Position numbers and translations under genes: made by a program. Of a DNA stretch of 64,000 nucleotides, positions 41,511-50,279 are shown one piece after another (position 1 is the first letter of the stretch; every line of letters starts with the position of its first letter). The DNA comes from Bradyrhizobium sp. CER78 (lineage in GTDB: Bacteria > Pseudomonadota > Alphaproteobacteria > Rhizobiales > Xanthobacteraceae). The stretch covers positions 59,702-123,701 of the forward strand of contig NZ_JARVWP010000022.1 of the NCBI RefSeq assembly GCF_029846235.1. Direction: 5' to 3'. The notes beneath the pieces are model-generated. The model saw only the letters and a program-made list of their open reading frames with translations, was not told the DNA's origin and did no database searches.

Positions 41511-44169
41511 CGTCGATACGCTTCAGGTCGCGGTGTGGACAGCCGAGCACCTGCCGAAGGAGATCTCGCTCGTCCGCTTCACGCTGGCGTCGAAGGCGCA
41601 CGAAATCCTGGCGCAGTGGTTGCAGGAGAAGACCAAGCGCATCGACATGCCGGTGAGCATCGTCGTCGCGGGGCTGGCCGAGGTGGTGGCGTTCCTGGTG
41701 CCGGAAACGGCCTACGTCAAGATGGACCGCGACGGTGGCCCGCCTCGCCTGTCGCTTTATTTCCAGGCCGGAGACGTCGTCGACCGCGCCGACATCGCCC
41801 AGCGCGTGCGCGCCAGCCTGTCGCTCTGGCTCGGCCTCATCTATCCGAAAAGGGATGCCGACCTCCGCGCCGACATCGCCAATACGGTCGACGACGACAG
41901 GAACTGGACGACGATTTCAGTCGCGACGGCGATGCGCACGCACGACGGGACGTGCGCGGTGCCGGAGGACAGCAGGCTCTTCGACGCGTTGACCTCCCTC
42001 GCCGCGCGGCGTCTCGCCGGCAAGACCATCCAGTTCGCCACCGGTCAGGAACGCACCATGGTGCTTCAGACCCCGCGGTCCGACCTGTTCGGCGGCGTCG
42101 AGCTCGTGGCGTTTCCACCGACCCGCGCGCGAACCGGTTCGGACGCGCTCTGGAGCGAGGTGATTACTGTCTCGACGGCTACCTTTCCCGAACGGAAGGG
42201 GCACGGCGTGCACGTCCTCGCGCGCCCCTCGATCCGCAACTGGGGCCCCGTTCAGGGATACGACAAGGTGTCGGATCCGTCCCGATCGCTGGACGTCTTC
42301 GTGCCGTCGGTGGGCGGCGAACCGGGCTTTGCCGGCTACCGACACGCGGCGTTCCGTTTCAAGGCCACGGTCGATTGGAAGGCAGTGTTCGGCCGCGGTG
42401 CCCCGAAGGACATCGTCGCGAAATGGGAGTCGCAGAACGAGCACCGTGTCTTCGATCTCGTCGGGCGCCTGGCCGGAGCGGCACGTCTCGCCGAGGCCGA
42501 TCTCACCCATATCGTCGTGGGCGAAGAGGGACGCTGGGTCCTTCCGCGCCTCGCGCCGGGCAGCGGCGACAGGTTCATGGCCGGCGGCAGCGGCGTGGGC
42601 TGGCCGGACCGCAACGACATCGCCACGGCGATTGACCGGCATCTCGAACCAGCGGGCATCTCCCGCGCCGCGCCGCTGACGCGCCTGAGCGGGAAGATGC
42701 CGGTCAAGGGACCGTTCGGACACGTGAAGGAGGACGGCAGGGAGGAAGCCAAGGGCCTGAGACGGGCCGCCCTGTCCAGGACCCTGAAGGCAATCGGAAC
42801 GAGCCGGGGTCTGGACATCGTGATCTTTCGCCTGCAGGAGGCCACGCCTCGGGCGGTCGTGCAGCAGATCGGCGACTATCTCGGCGTTCCCGATGCCGTG
42901 GACGGCGCTTCCCTGATCTGGAACGACGGATTGCGCATCAATGTGATCCCGGCCGTTTCCGACGTGCTCGCGCAGGCGCTGCCCAGGATCCAGCTGACGG
43001 CGGCCGAGGAGGCCGGCAAGACCGACAAGCAGCAGACCGAGATCCGCCGCTCCAAGCAGGAGGAGGCCAACCGCCGGATCGGCGCCGAGATGCGGGCCCA
43101 CGTCCGCGCGACCCGCGCCGACGGCACGGAGATTGGCTGCGCCATCCTCGAAATGCCGTCGGCCCACCGCAACGCCGGCGTCGCCGATCCGTACGCGGTC
43201 GCGCGGAGCGAGCTCGCCAGCGAGCGTCTTCTCCCTCAGGTAATGCTGGTCGAGGACGGCGGCGACGGCGAGGAGAATCCGAAGATCCGCGCGGCGGTGC
43301 GCGATCTGCTGCGCATGCTGGGCGTCGTGCCCGTCTTCGAGGAGAAGCTTCCCTTCGCCGTGGCGGCCGTCGCCGCGATCCAGAGGAACGCGCAGGACGT
43401 CGGCGGCGGATCAATCCGGGCGCAGGCCTTTCCGCTCGCGGTGCGGACCAGGGACGGAATTCTGGAGTGCGCGATTCCCCAGGAGGACGGCGAACCGAGC
43501 TGGCTGCCCTACGCCGAGGCCGCATTGTTCATCTTCTCCGGCGTCAACGAACGCTTCCGCCGCTCGCGGAGCGAGGAGAACGTCGCGAAATTCCACACGT
43601 TCTACGCGACGGTGCTCGAGCAGATCGACCGATCGGGTGAAACCGTCGTCCTCGCCGACATGGACACGCTCGGCGAGAAGTGGATGTCCACCATTCAGAA
43701 CGGCAAGCTGGTCTTCGACCGCATCGCGATCGGCAACCGGGTCTTCACACCCGCCGATTTGGGCAACGTGCGGCTCATCAGGCTTTCGGCGAACGCCAGC
43801 AAGCTGCCGTCCTACTACGTCGACGACGAGACCCAGTGGCCGACCGGGATGTTCGTCTGGGGAGCGAACGCCGAGCGTACCGGCTACGCGCTCAAGCGGA
43901 AGCCCGTCTCGGCCAAGACCGTCGGCCGCGCGATGCCAGTATCGCGCCATCTGCCGACCGGCGACAACAGGGCCATGGACAACAAACCGAGGAAGGTCTC
44001 GTCCGTCGACGAGGTGTGCGTCGCCCTGTGCCAGGACGGCGACGATCTCACCGAGCTCCGGCTCCTAGCGCATCGTCTGCGATCGGTCCACGCCCAGTAC
44101 GACGACGACACCGTGTCGCCGTTTCCGCTGCACGAACTCTTACTGCTGGGTAAAGCGGTCACCGCCTGA
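41503..44169 (+). CDS. pPIWI-RE protein (prokaryotic PIWI with RNase H-fold)
   Basis: An 888-aa protein. The C-terminal RNase H-like PIWI region carries the features I know for pPIWI-RE: FRRSRSEENVAKFHTFYATV, TVVLADMDTLGEKWMSTIQN, LGNVRLIRLSANAS, TGYALKRKPVSAK and the end block RLRSVHAQYDDDTVSPFPLH. The long N-terminal half (X and Y modules) has YFQAGDVVDRADIAQRV and VFVPSVGGEPGFAGYRH. The GTG at 41503 has GGAGGGA eight bases upstream and overlaps the helicase stop; an ATG at 41470 is possible. It is predicted to bind an RNA- or DNA-guided hybrid and act with the helicase and nuclease against foreign DNA. Confidence 0.78.
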   Translation: MSNVDTLQVAVWTAEHLPKEISLVRFTLASKAHEILAQWLQEKTKRIDMPVSIVVAGLAEVVAFLVPETAYVKMDRDGGPPRLSLYFQAGDVVDRADIAQRVRASLSLWLGLIYPKRDADLRADIANTVDDDRNWTTISVATAMRTHDGTCAVPEDSRLFDALTSLAARRLAGKTIQFATGQERTMVLQTPRSDLFGGVELVAFPPTRARTGSDALWSEVITVSTATFPERKGHGVHVLARPSIRNWGPVQGYDKVSDPSRSLDVFVPSVGGEPGFAGYRHAAFRFKATVDWKAVFGRGAPKDIVAKWESQNEHRVFDLVGRLAGAARLAEADLTHIVVGEEGRWVLPRLAPGSGDRFMAGGSGVGWPDRNDIATAIDRHLEPAGISRAAPLTRLSGKMPVKGPFGHVKEDGREEAKGLRRAALSRTLKAIGTSRGLDIVIFRLQEATPRAVVQQIGDYLGVPDAVDGASLIWNDGLRINVIPAVSDVLAQALPRIQLTAAEEAGKTDKQQTEIRRSKQEEANRRIGAEMRAHVRATRADGTEIGCAILEMPSAHRNAGVADPYAVARSELASERLLPQVMLVEDGGDGEENPKIRAAVRDLLRMLGVVPVFEEKLPFAVAAVAAIQRNAQDVGGGSIRAQAFPLAVRTRDGILECAIPQEDGEPSWLPYAEAALFIFSGVNERFRRSRSEENVAKFHTFYATVLEQIDRSGETVVLADMDTLGEKWMSTIQNGKLVFDRIAIGNRVFTPADLGNVRLIRLSANASKLPSYYVDDETQWPTGMFVWGANAERTGYALKRKPVSAKTVGRAMPVSRHLPTGDNRAMDNKPRKVSSVDEVCVALCQDGDDLTELRLLAHRLRSVHAQYDDDTVSPFPLHELLLLGKAVTA

Positions 44170-44624
44170 AAGTTTCCGCGCGGTGGCTCATCGCCAACCC
44201 TGTCGCATGTGCGATGTCATGGGACGAGAGCACCTTTTCGGTGAACTCCCAGTCGAGTCCGGCATCGTCCGCCACGTCGTTCCAGTAGCGCTTCTCCATC
44301 GGCGAACTGATGGTCTCGACCCGCTGCGGGAAGTAGCGGACGGCTTCTCAGACAGGGCGGTGTACGCGTCGTCCTCGACCGTGCCAGCGTACCGCACGTT
44401 CACGACGTGGATGACGTCGCGCAACTGACCGATGCGCTGGATGCGCCCTTTCCGCTGCTCAAGCCTCGACGGATTCCATGGCATGTCGACGTTCATCTGG
44501 CTGCCGAGGTGCTGCAGGTTGAGTCCTTCGCAGGCGGCGTCGGTCGCGACGAGGAGACGGATGTCCTCGTTCTTGACCATTTCCTTGATGAGTTCGCGAT
44601 CGGTGTCTTTCGGCTTGCGGTATT
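44159..44624 (-). pseudogene. C-terminal remnant of an SNF2-family helicase
   Basis: Read leftward from the IS edge: YRKPKDTDRELIKEMVKNED, then LLVATDAACEGLNLQHLGSQ and VDMPWNPSRLEQRKGRIQRI, the helicase C-terminal domain of SNF2 proteins (motifs V and VI). After ALSE near 44350 the frame shifts by one; the continuation EAVRYFPQRVETISSPMEKR and DDAGLDWEFTEKVLSSHD is in another frame and stops at 44159. The N-terminal part is missing, cut off by the ISL3 element. The stop overlaps the pPIWI-RE 3' end by 11 bases, convergently. Intact relatives occur in defence islands with SNF2 helicases. Confidence 0.8.
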
Positions 44625-46275
44625 GGCTCTGACTCACTTTTGATGCAGTTTGGGGGATGTCTGGCGTTTTGATTGGGGGAGAATCAGCGCCATACAGCAA
44701 GCACTCCAGCGCTCCAGTCTGGTGCCGCGTGGGTTTGTTGTAGAGAGTGCGTATTACGAAGACGATGAGGCCGTTGTTGAGGTCCGAGCGTCCGGAAGCG
44801 TTGGTCTGTGTCCGTCGTGCGGAACGTTTCCCGACGCGTCCATAGCCGCTATCGACGGCGCGTGACCGATCTTCGCGTTCGGGGCGGATTGTAAAGCTCC
44901 TGGTGATCGCTCGCCGCTTCCGCCGCGACGCTGTCCTGTGCGGACGCCAGATCTTCACTGAGCGCTTCGCCGAATGCGTACTGGCTCCGTCGGCGCGACG
45001 CACGGGGAGACTGGACTCTATCGTCCACCACCTCGGCCTGGCGCTTGGCGGTCGACCAGCAGCAGGCTTCGCAAAGCGGCTGATGCTACCGGTGAGCAAA
45101 GACACGCTCCTGCGTGTGGTTCGACGCCGCAGTCGTCCGCCGGCCGACCCGCTCAGGGTTATAGGCATCGATGATTGGGCCTGGCGGCGCAATCACCGAT
45201 ACGCCAGCATCATCTGCAATCTTGAAAGGCGCCGGATCGTCACGCTGCTGCCGGATCGTGAGCCCGCGACCCCCCAAGCCTGGCTGGCTGCTCATCCCAC
45301 GATCACGATCATTGCCCGTGACCGTGGTGGGGGATATGGCGAAGCTCCGGCAAAGGCCCTGCCGCAGGCGGTACAGGTCGCGGATCGGTGGCGTCTGATG
45401 GAGAACGCCAGTCGGGCCTTCCTCGATGCCGTCCGCAAATCGATGCGCCATATCCGCAGCGCGATCGGGGCAACGACAATCGATCCCAAGCTGCTCACGG
45501 CGGCCGAGCGCCTCCAGTATGAGGGCTATCTCCGCCGCGAAGAGACCAACGCAACTATCTTGGGCCTGCCGAAAGGCTGAACGCCGATCAAGCAGATCGT
45601 GCGCCAGACCGGCCATAGCAGAAAGCTGGTACGGCAGATGATCCGTGGCGAACGTCACGATATCTTCCGGACCCGGCAGAACTCACTCGATCAGCATCTG
45701 CCATGGCTCGATGACCAATGGGCAGCCGGTTGCCGAAACGGCGCTGAACTTTGGCGCCGCTTAAGGGTGCGCGGCTTCCGAGGCTCCCTTCGCGTTGTCG
45801 GCGAATGGACGACCCGCAGACGGCGGTCCGAAAAGGCTGATATCGAAAACCTCCACCGGATCCCATCGGCCAGAACAATCGTTCGTCTTATGACGGTCGG
45901 ACGGGATACGCTCTCCAAGGCGGAGACGATCACCGTCGTCGCCGTCGAAGCTGGCGTTCCCACCCTCGTCGAAGCTCGAGAGATCGCAGCCGAATTCCAC
46001 GCGATGATCCGGCGCAGAGCTGCCGCTGAGTTGTCGCCCTGGATCGAGCGCGCTCGCGCCAGTCTCGTCGTATCGTTCGCCCGCGGCGTTACGAACGATG
46101 AAGCGGCGGTTCGCGCAGCGATCACTTCGCCCTGGTCCAATGGACAGACCGAGGGGCAGATCACACGCCTCAAGCTCGTCAGACGCCAAATGTACGGCCG
46201 CGGAAAAATCGATCTGCTTCAAGCCAGACTGATAGGTGCCGAATGAGTGAGCTGCACCAAAATTGCGTCAGAGCC
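44625..46275. mobile_element. ISL3-family insertion sequence, 1651 bases
   Basis: The terminal inverted repeats are GGCTCTGACTCACTTTTGAT at the left and, on the other strand, GGCTCTGACGCAATTTTGGT at the right. They continue TGCAG, with about four mismatches over 25 bases. One transposase gene of ISL3 type lies between. The 8-base flanks (GCGGTATT and AAATTTGA) do not match, so no target duplication is seen. The SNF2 gene cut at the left end does not resume at the right. Both facts point to deletion or recombination after insertion. Confidence 0.88.
44650..46246 (+). pseudogene. Decayed ISL3-family transposase
   Basis: The protein can be followed in pieces. VESAYYEDDEAVVEVRASGS and CPSCGT (zinc finger) end in a frameshift near 44828. 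A second frameshift lies near 44895. Then ARRFRRDAVLCGRQIFTERF, VIGIDDWAWRRNHRYASIIC and IARDRGGGYGEA run to an in-frame TGA at 45578. The frame then resumes with TPIKQIVRQTGHSRKLVRQM and ends ITSPWSNGQTEGQITRLKLV to 46246. Two frameshifts and one stop make it non-functional alone. Confidence 0.85.
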
Positions 46276-46337
46276 AAATTTGAACGCCGGTTGACATGGT
46301 GCATTCGATCGGCGTTGCCGTATCGGACCTTAAAAGG

Positions 46338-46376
46338 GGCGGCCGGTCCTTGAGAGGGAGAGAAGGACCGGCCGCC
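46338..46376. repeat. 14-bp perfect hairpin
   Basis: GGCGGCCGGTCCTT (46338-46351) pairs perfectly with AAGGACCGGCCGCC (46363-46376) around an 11-base loop. It lies in the 242-base gap between the IS and the small minus-strand operon, in the right place to terminate that operon, but it has no U-tract. Nothing else is recognised in the gap. Confidence 0.7.
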
Positions 46377-46517
46377 GCAAACCGCGGCGAAGGGACGGGG
46401 GTCCGGCGCCGGGGCAGTCGCGAAGCTGTCTGTCTTCGCGAGATAGACTGGTATCCGACGCCGAGCGTCGGTACGAGTAAAGCAAACCGAATCTTGGCAA
46501 ATCGTGGCGAATGCGCT

Positions 46518-46727
46518 CTAGGCTCCCCTGCCGTGCTCCTGGCCGATTACGCAACGCCACGCTGCCAGGCGTTCGGCGGGATGCTGCTTCATCCAGTCGG
46601 CAAGCTGCGGGGCGCCCATCAGGCACGACTGCAAGGAGACATCGGCGAAATCCGATGAAGTGACCGTCTGCTCGTGGCAGTTTGCCGGAGAAGACAAACT
46701 GCAGAGCACGGCGATGATCTTGATCAC
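46518..46727 (-). CDS. Small cysteine-containing exported protein, 69 aa
   Basis: A GTG at 46727 opens VIKIIAVLCSLSSPANCHEQ, a short hydrophobic leader. TSSDFADVSLQSCLMGAPQL and DWMKQHPAERLAAWRCVIG follow. Two late cysteines in SCLMGAP and AWRCVIG could form a disulfide in the periplasm. Similar small proteins are common in Bradyrhizobium. It overlaps the upstream 56-aa gene by four bases (GTGA). The function is unknown. Confidence 0.7.
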   Translation of the reverse strand: MIKIIAVLCSLSSPANCHEQTVTSSDFADVSLQSCLMGAPQLADWMKQHPAERLAAWRCVIGQEHGRGA

Positions 46728-46894
46728 GACACGGAGCCCCCGCCGCTAAACGGATGGACTACCGGCGTTTCGCTGCCCTGTTCATCGACGGGACCATCCG
46801 GCGGGAAGACACTGTCATATATCGCGCGCGCTTCCTTGATCAGGCGAATGCGCTCGCGCTCGGCCTTTGAGACGAATGGAATAACCTCACCCAT
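46724..46894 (-). CDS. Small hypothetical protein, 56 aa
   Basis: The frame MGEVIPFVSKAERERIRLIK continues EARAIYDSVFPPDG and TPVVHPFSGGGSVS. AAAAGGAG precedes the ATG at 46894. It is a hydrophilic cytoplasmic protein with a charged N-terminal helix. It is translationally coupled to the 69-aa gene downstream. The family is not recognised, but the codon pattern and strong ribosome site support it. Confidence 0.65.
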   Translation of the reverse strand: MGEVIPFVSKAERERIRLIKEARAIYDSVFPPDGPVDEQGSETPVVHPFSGGGSVS

Positions 46895-47049
46895 GGATGG
46901 CTCCTTTTACATTATGATCATCATTCCTTTAAATGATCTAGGTTCATCGACTGCGGCTTTGAAGGCTGTGAGGCGGTAACGAAGAAACAAAAGTTCGTGT
47001 TATGGTCCAGGTGTCAAAATCAGGCCTTCATTCGATCGGCCCAAATTGT

Positions 47050-47614
47050 CTACGAGAACGCCACCTCGCTGAGGTCGATCGAAACCATCAGCATGTCGAG
47101 GATCGGACGCCGGTCGGGACCGGGGTTGTACGCTCGCCGCTTGCTCGGCAAACGAAGCCCGTTGGCCTCGGTGTATTCCAGCATCAGTTGCGAGGCCGGG
47201 AAGCCACCGGCGATATTGACACTGTAGTCGTGCCGCCGGAGTTCAAACCGCTCGTCAAAAAAGAAGTCCTTAACCTGGCAATGCGTCTCGATCGCCCCCG
47301 GAAAATAGACACGCAGCACTCGCCACGTCTCCTTCCCCTCCTGCCAGAGTGCAGTCTCCTCGACACGGAAGCCGTCCATTGCGAAGGCAAATGGCGTCGC
47401 AAGATAGGTCCATAGCGCTTCGCCGTTGAAATAAAGCGCGATGCAGAGGATCCCAGGGCGCGTGCATCTGGTGCCCGGCGAATGAATCTCGGGGCGCAAG
47501 CCGCTCCGCGACCAGGGTTCCGTCGAGCTTCTCGATCGCGATGCGATCGGGAGTGAACATGGTGCGCTGGTCCGCCGCGCCATAGGGTGTGACCGATGAT
47601 CGCTCCTCGTTCAG
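47050..47614 (-). pseudogene. Frameshifted conserved hypothetical gene
   Basis: The N-terminal part, MFTPDRIAIEKLDGTLVAER then DSFAGHQMHAPWDPLHRA, is in one frame. The rest, YFNGEALWTYLATPFAFAMD and TWRVLRVYFPGAIETHCQVK then HDYSVNIAGGFPASQLMLEY, is in the next. The break is one extra base in a run near 47430 (GCTTTATTTC read for GCTTATTTC). Joined, the product looks like an intact uncharacterised protein of about 180 residues. It may be a recent mutation or a sequencing error. The 5' end is uncertain. Confidence 0.7.
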
Positions 47615-47696
47615 CCATAGCCTTCGCGGAACTGCAGCCGCCTGCCTCCTAGTTGGTGCTGCCTGGCCCAATCGACTGTCCAGAGCATGGCGACCT

Positions 47697-47930
47697 TCAA
47701 TGCGGCTTGCCGAGGACCAAAGAGAAGGGCATGACGAAGAGCTCATCGCCTTGGTCGTCGCTGACATGCACGACCCAATCGCGCCAGTCCTCGAGGCTGC
47801 GCTCGTTGGTGACGGACCGCACGACGCGGGTCGCAAAATCGCGTGCCTCGGCAAGGTCGTCGACTTCGGCGCCGCGACGATCGAGGAACACTTTCTTCGT
47901 GTTCGAGCAGTGAAAGAACACCTGTGTCAT
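47697..47930 (-). CDS. DUF6894-type small protein, copy 1
   Basis: A 77-aa protein, MTQVFFHCSNTKKVFLDRRG then DLAEARDFATRVVRSVTNER, SLEDWRDWVVHVSDDQGDEL and FSLVLGKPH. The layout (F-H-C/D...D-G...L-A-A...W...V-D--G-E---VPF) is that of DUF6894, abundant in Bradyrhizobium and of unknown function. GGGAGG lies six bases before this ATG; a second ATG six bases earlier overlaps the ribosome site. A same-length paralogue lies at 56073-56306. Confidence 0.8.
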   Translation of the reverse strand: MTQVFFHCSNTKKVFLDRRGAEVDDLAEARDFATRVVRSVTNERSLEDWRDWVVHVSDDQGDELFVMPFSLVLGKPH

Positions 47931-47967
47931 GCTCATCCTCCCTCACCTAGGACGTTCGTCACGGATC

Positions 47968-48069
47968 TCAGCACTGCGATCCTTCCGTGCCGGCAGAAAG
48001 TGCCAGCCCCGGCATTGTTTTGAAGATCTGGAACCACATCCAGGCAGTCATGAGCGGAAACAGGATCAT
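47968..48069 (-). CDS. 33-aa tryptophan-rich peptide, copy 1
   Basis: The frame MILFPLMTAWMWFQIFKTMP continues GLALSAGTEGSQC and stops at 47968. A counterpart starting MILISLMTTWMWFQIL lies at the same place in the paralogous segment (ATG at 56450). Conservation of MTxWMWFQI between copies, at the level of protein, supports translation. It is predicted to be a short membrane-associated helix of unknown role. Confidence 0.55.
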   Translation of the reverse strand: MILFPLMTAWMWFQIFKTMPGLALSAGTEGSQC

Positions 48070-48110
48070 CGGCACACCTCGGAATTGTCACCCGCCGGCA
48101 ATGTTGGGAT

Positions 48111-48419
48111 TCAACGGCCGCACTTTGTCGCCAGCAGATCGTTGAAAGCGTCGATCTCGGAGTCAAGCACAGCGAGGTTTCGTTCGCCGCCGGCGCATCT
48201 TGCCTCGTCTTGCCGAAGCGTCACCGACTCATAAAACGACATGGCGTAGGCGCGGCAGATCTTGTCCCTGTCGGCCTCCTTGGTCGGTTGGCTGCGCAAC
48301 AGCTCCCAGCGCGAACGGGAGGCGTCGATGTCCTCGATCGACGCACACTCCGCCGCAACTGCAGGAATTGTGAACGCGTTGATCGCCACAGCCAACGCGA
48401 GAAATCCTACTCTACTCAT
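48111..48419 (-). CDS. Secreted small protein, 102 aa, copy 1
   Basis: It starts MSRVGFLALAVAINAFTIPA with a signal peptide cleaved near VAAEC. The mature part has ECASIEDIDASRSRWELLRS, AYAMSFYESVTLRQDEARC and ends DAFNDLLATKCGR. Cysteines near both ends suggest disulfides in the periplasm. A paralogue of exactly the same length lies at 56494-56802. The first gene of a short minus-strand operon, it has an inverted repeat about 100 bases upstream. Confidence 0.75.
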   Translation of the reverse strand: MSRVGFLALAVAINAFTIPAVAAECASIEDIDASRSRWELLRSQPTKEADRDKICRAYAMSFYESVTLRQDEARCAGGERNLAVLDSEIDAFNDLLATKCGR

Positions 48420-48521
48420 GATCGAGCCCCGCAAGACGAATTGTTGAGAAAGAGTTACAATTCCGCGAGCCCACGATCTATTGTACTCGCGTTGCTCCGA
48501 GTACTGCGGTGGTTGTCTCAC

Positions 48522-48537
48522 CTAAGCCTTGGCTTAG
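48522..48537. promoter_or_regulatory. Inverted repeat CTAAGC-N4-GCTTAG, site 1
   Basis: CTAAGC-CTTG-GCTTAG, two perfect 6-base arms with a 4-base centre, lies about 103 bases upstream of the secreted-protein gene at 48111-48419. The same arrangement recurs at 60788-60803 and, with one mismatch, at 61692-61707. It is probably a binding site for a shared regulator. Confidence 0.6.
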
Positions 48538-48584
48538 CAACGACGAGCAGCCGCTTTTTCGCAGCGAATGCAAGCGGCACGAGA

Positions 48585-48770
48585 TCAGTCAACGACCGTC
48601 GTGACTGCACAAACGCCAATGCCGATACCGGCTTCCTGTGGTGACGGAGGCGGAGGGCCGGGAATGCAGCCCGGCCGCGCCGACACTTTGTCGATCAGCC
48701 CGAAGAAGCTCGTCGCGAGCTCGGAGCGGACTCTCAGAGCCGCCTACCCTCGCCGTCGTGGTAGCGTACC
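48585..48770 (-). pseudogene. Remnant of an HlyD-type gene 3' end
   Basis: The frame AALRVRSELATSFFGLIDKV continues SARPGCIPGPPPPSPQ and then EAGIGIGV, stopping at 48585. It aligns with the C-terminus of the intact HlyD-like protein at 56836-58020 (RARAELETSFLGLIGETPAR then PGCIPGP). Upstream only a frameshifted DGEG scrap is left before an unrelated LysR remnant. This shows that the operon copy here once included the fusion-protein gene. Confidence 0.75.
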
Positions 48771-48774
48771 AGTC

Positions 48775-49242
48775 TTAAGCGGCCGGGTGTCCGGCAGGAC
48801 GTACAAACTCTGCATTGCCGGAAGGCAATATTTCGCCCCCCATGCCCACCTGAACCATCTTGCACAACGCGTCATACGAAGACACTTCGACCTTCGCGCG
48901 CAGCACCTTCCCTATTTGGCCTCGCTGCGTCTGCATCTGAAGCGCAAGTGGGTGCCGACGCGCAACACGACGTGCTCATCGTCAAGTGTTTCCGCAAAGT
49001 CGACTTGCTCCTGGTCCGCCAGAGGATGGGGCGCCGGGACAAGAACTTTCAACTCGTCCGACCTCGATGTCTGCGCGGTGCGGTAGCCTAGTGAAGACGT
49101 CAATCTCAGCGATGTTGCCGCGACACTCTCTTTGATCGCGAGGCTGTCACGCTCCAGCATCGAAATGTTGATCTCCGGATATGGCGAACGGTGACGTATA
49201 GGCATCAATGGGAGCGCGAGCGCCGAATGGCCCTGCTCGGTT
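48775..49242 (-). pseudogene. Decayed LysR-type regulator, effector-domain part
   Basis: Pieces in two frames match a LysR substrate-binding domain: PIRHRSPYPEINISMLERDS, HPLADQEQVDFAETLDDEHV and LRVGTHLRF. After a frameshift near 48940, QTQRGQIGKVLRAKVEVSSY, DALCKMVQVGMGGEILPSGN and AEFVRPAG follow, stopping at 48775. The DNA-binding N-terminal domain is absent. It lies just downstream of the MBL hydrolase gene. Confidence 0.7.
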
Positions 49243-50217
49243 TTATCGTTCTTCCCAGCGATTGGAGTACGAGGTCGAAGCCCAGTGGTAGGCACCACGC
49301 GCCTTAAACACGCGACCGAGCCCCGGGAACGCCAAATGCGGCCCCGCGATCAAGACGTCCTTCCCAGCAATGGCCTCGAGCAGCTTCGTCCGCTGTGCAA
49401 TGGCACCTTCCACGTCAATGTCAAATACTGCCGCCACGTCGGGGTCGGGAAGCTGAGCATTGATGGAATGGACGGTGTCGCCCCAGAAGAGGATCTTGTG
49501 TCCTTCGGATTCGAACTGATAACCCGAATGGCCAGGCGTGTGGGCCGGCAGCGGCACAACAGTCATCCCGTCAAGGATCTTCTCGTTCGGCTGGAACGTG
49601 TGCCACTTGCCAGCCTTGATGTACGGGGCAGCGATCGCTTGGGCGGCATCGAAGAACGGCTTGGCGTTGCTCGGTGCCCCGGCGGCAATTTCCTTTGAGA
49701 GCCAGAAGTCACTCTCGGCTTGAGCCACGTAAATCTGAGCGTTCGGGAACTGGCGCTCGCCGCTCTTGGATGTCAGGCCACCGACGTGATCGGAGTGCAG
49801 GTGCGTGACCAGCACCATGTCAATCTGCTCAGGCTTGTAGCCAGCCTGCCGCAGGCTCTCGCCAAGGTGACCAAAGGCACTGCCACCAAACCACGGACCC
49901 GCGCCGACGTCGACGAGAACCAGCTTTGCGCCAGTGTTAACAAGGAATCCGGCCTCGTTTCCGTCCAAGAAATGCGGGTTGGCCGTGGCAGCAATTCCGA
50001 TCTCTTCAATCGCAGCAGGCTTGCCTTTCAACCAGTCGAACTGAAACGCACCAGCCCCGTCATAGAGCGAGGTCACTTCAAGAGCGCCGACCTTCGTGCG
50101 GAAGTAGCCCGGCGCTTGCCCCTTATGCAGAGCCTGTTCGGCTTGCGCCGAGAAGGAAACCCCGGCTGCGACGACTAGCGAGAAAAATACTCTGGCCAGT
50201 GCAGATTTTTCGAACAT
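49243..50217 (-). CDS. Secreted MBL-fold metallo-hydrolase
   Basis: A 324-aa protein with signal peptide ALARVFFSLVVAAGVSFSAQ. The metallo-beta-lactamase fold has the metal motif THLHSDHVGG, later LPAHTPGHSGYQF and FWGDTVHSI. An N-terminal YFRTKVGALEVTSLYDGA is typical of lactonase or aryl-hydrolase-like members. It is likely periplasmic. AGGAG sits six bases before the ATG at 50217. The substrate is unknown; quorum-signal lactones or xenobiotic esters are possible. Confidence 0.88.
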   Translation of the reverse strand: MFEKSALARVFFSLVVAAGVSFSAQAEQALHKGQAPGYFRTKVGALEVTSLYDGAGAFQFDWLKGKPAAIEEIGIAATANPHFLDGNEAGFLVNTGAKLVLVDVGAGPWFGGSAFGHLGESLRQAGYKPEQIDMVLVTHLHSDHVGGLTSKSGERQFPNAQIYVAQAESDFWLSKEIAAGAPSNAKPFFDAAQAIAAPYIKAGKWHTFQPNEKILDGMTVVPLPAHTPGHSGYQFESEGHKILFWGDTVHSINAQLPDPDVAAVFDIDVEGAIAQRTKLLEAIAGKDVLIAGPHLAFPGLGRVFKARGAYHWASTSYSNRWEER

Positions 50218-50279
50218 GATCACTCCTGAATGGGTTCAAACGATGTGATGGACCCACCCAAGCCCATCCGTTCAACGCT

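Noticed and set aside
46276..46517. A possible second end of the island or a tRNA-end copy
   Set aside because: Only a hairpin and unassigned sequence are seen; no match to the tRNA 3' end was found by eye.
46296..46658. A 120-aa plus-strand frame
   Set aside because: It crosses the perfect hairpin and is antisense to the small exported-protein gene; no domain or ribosome site.
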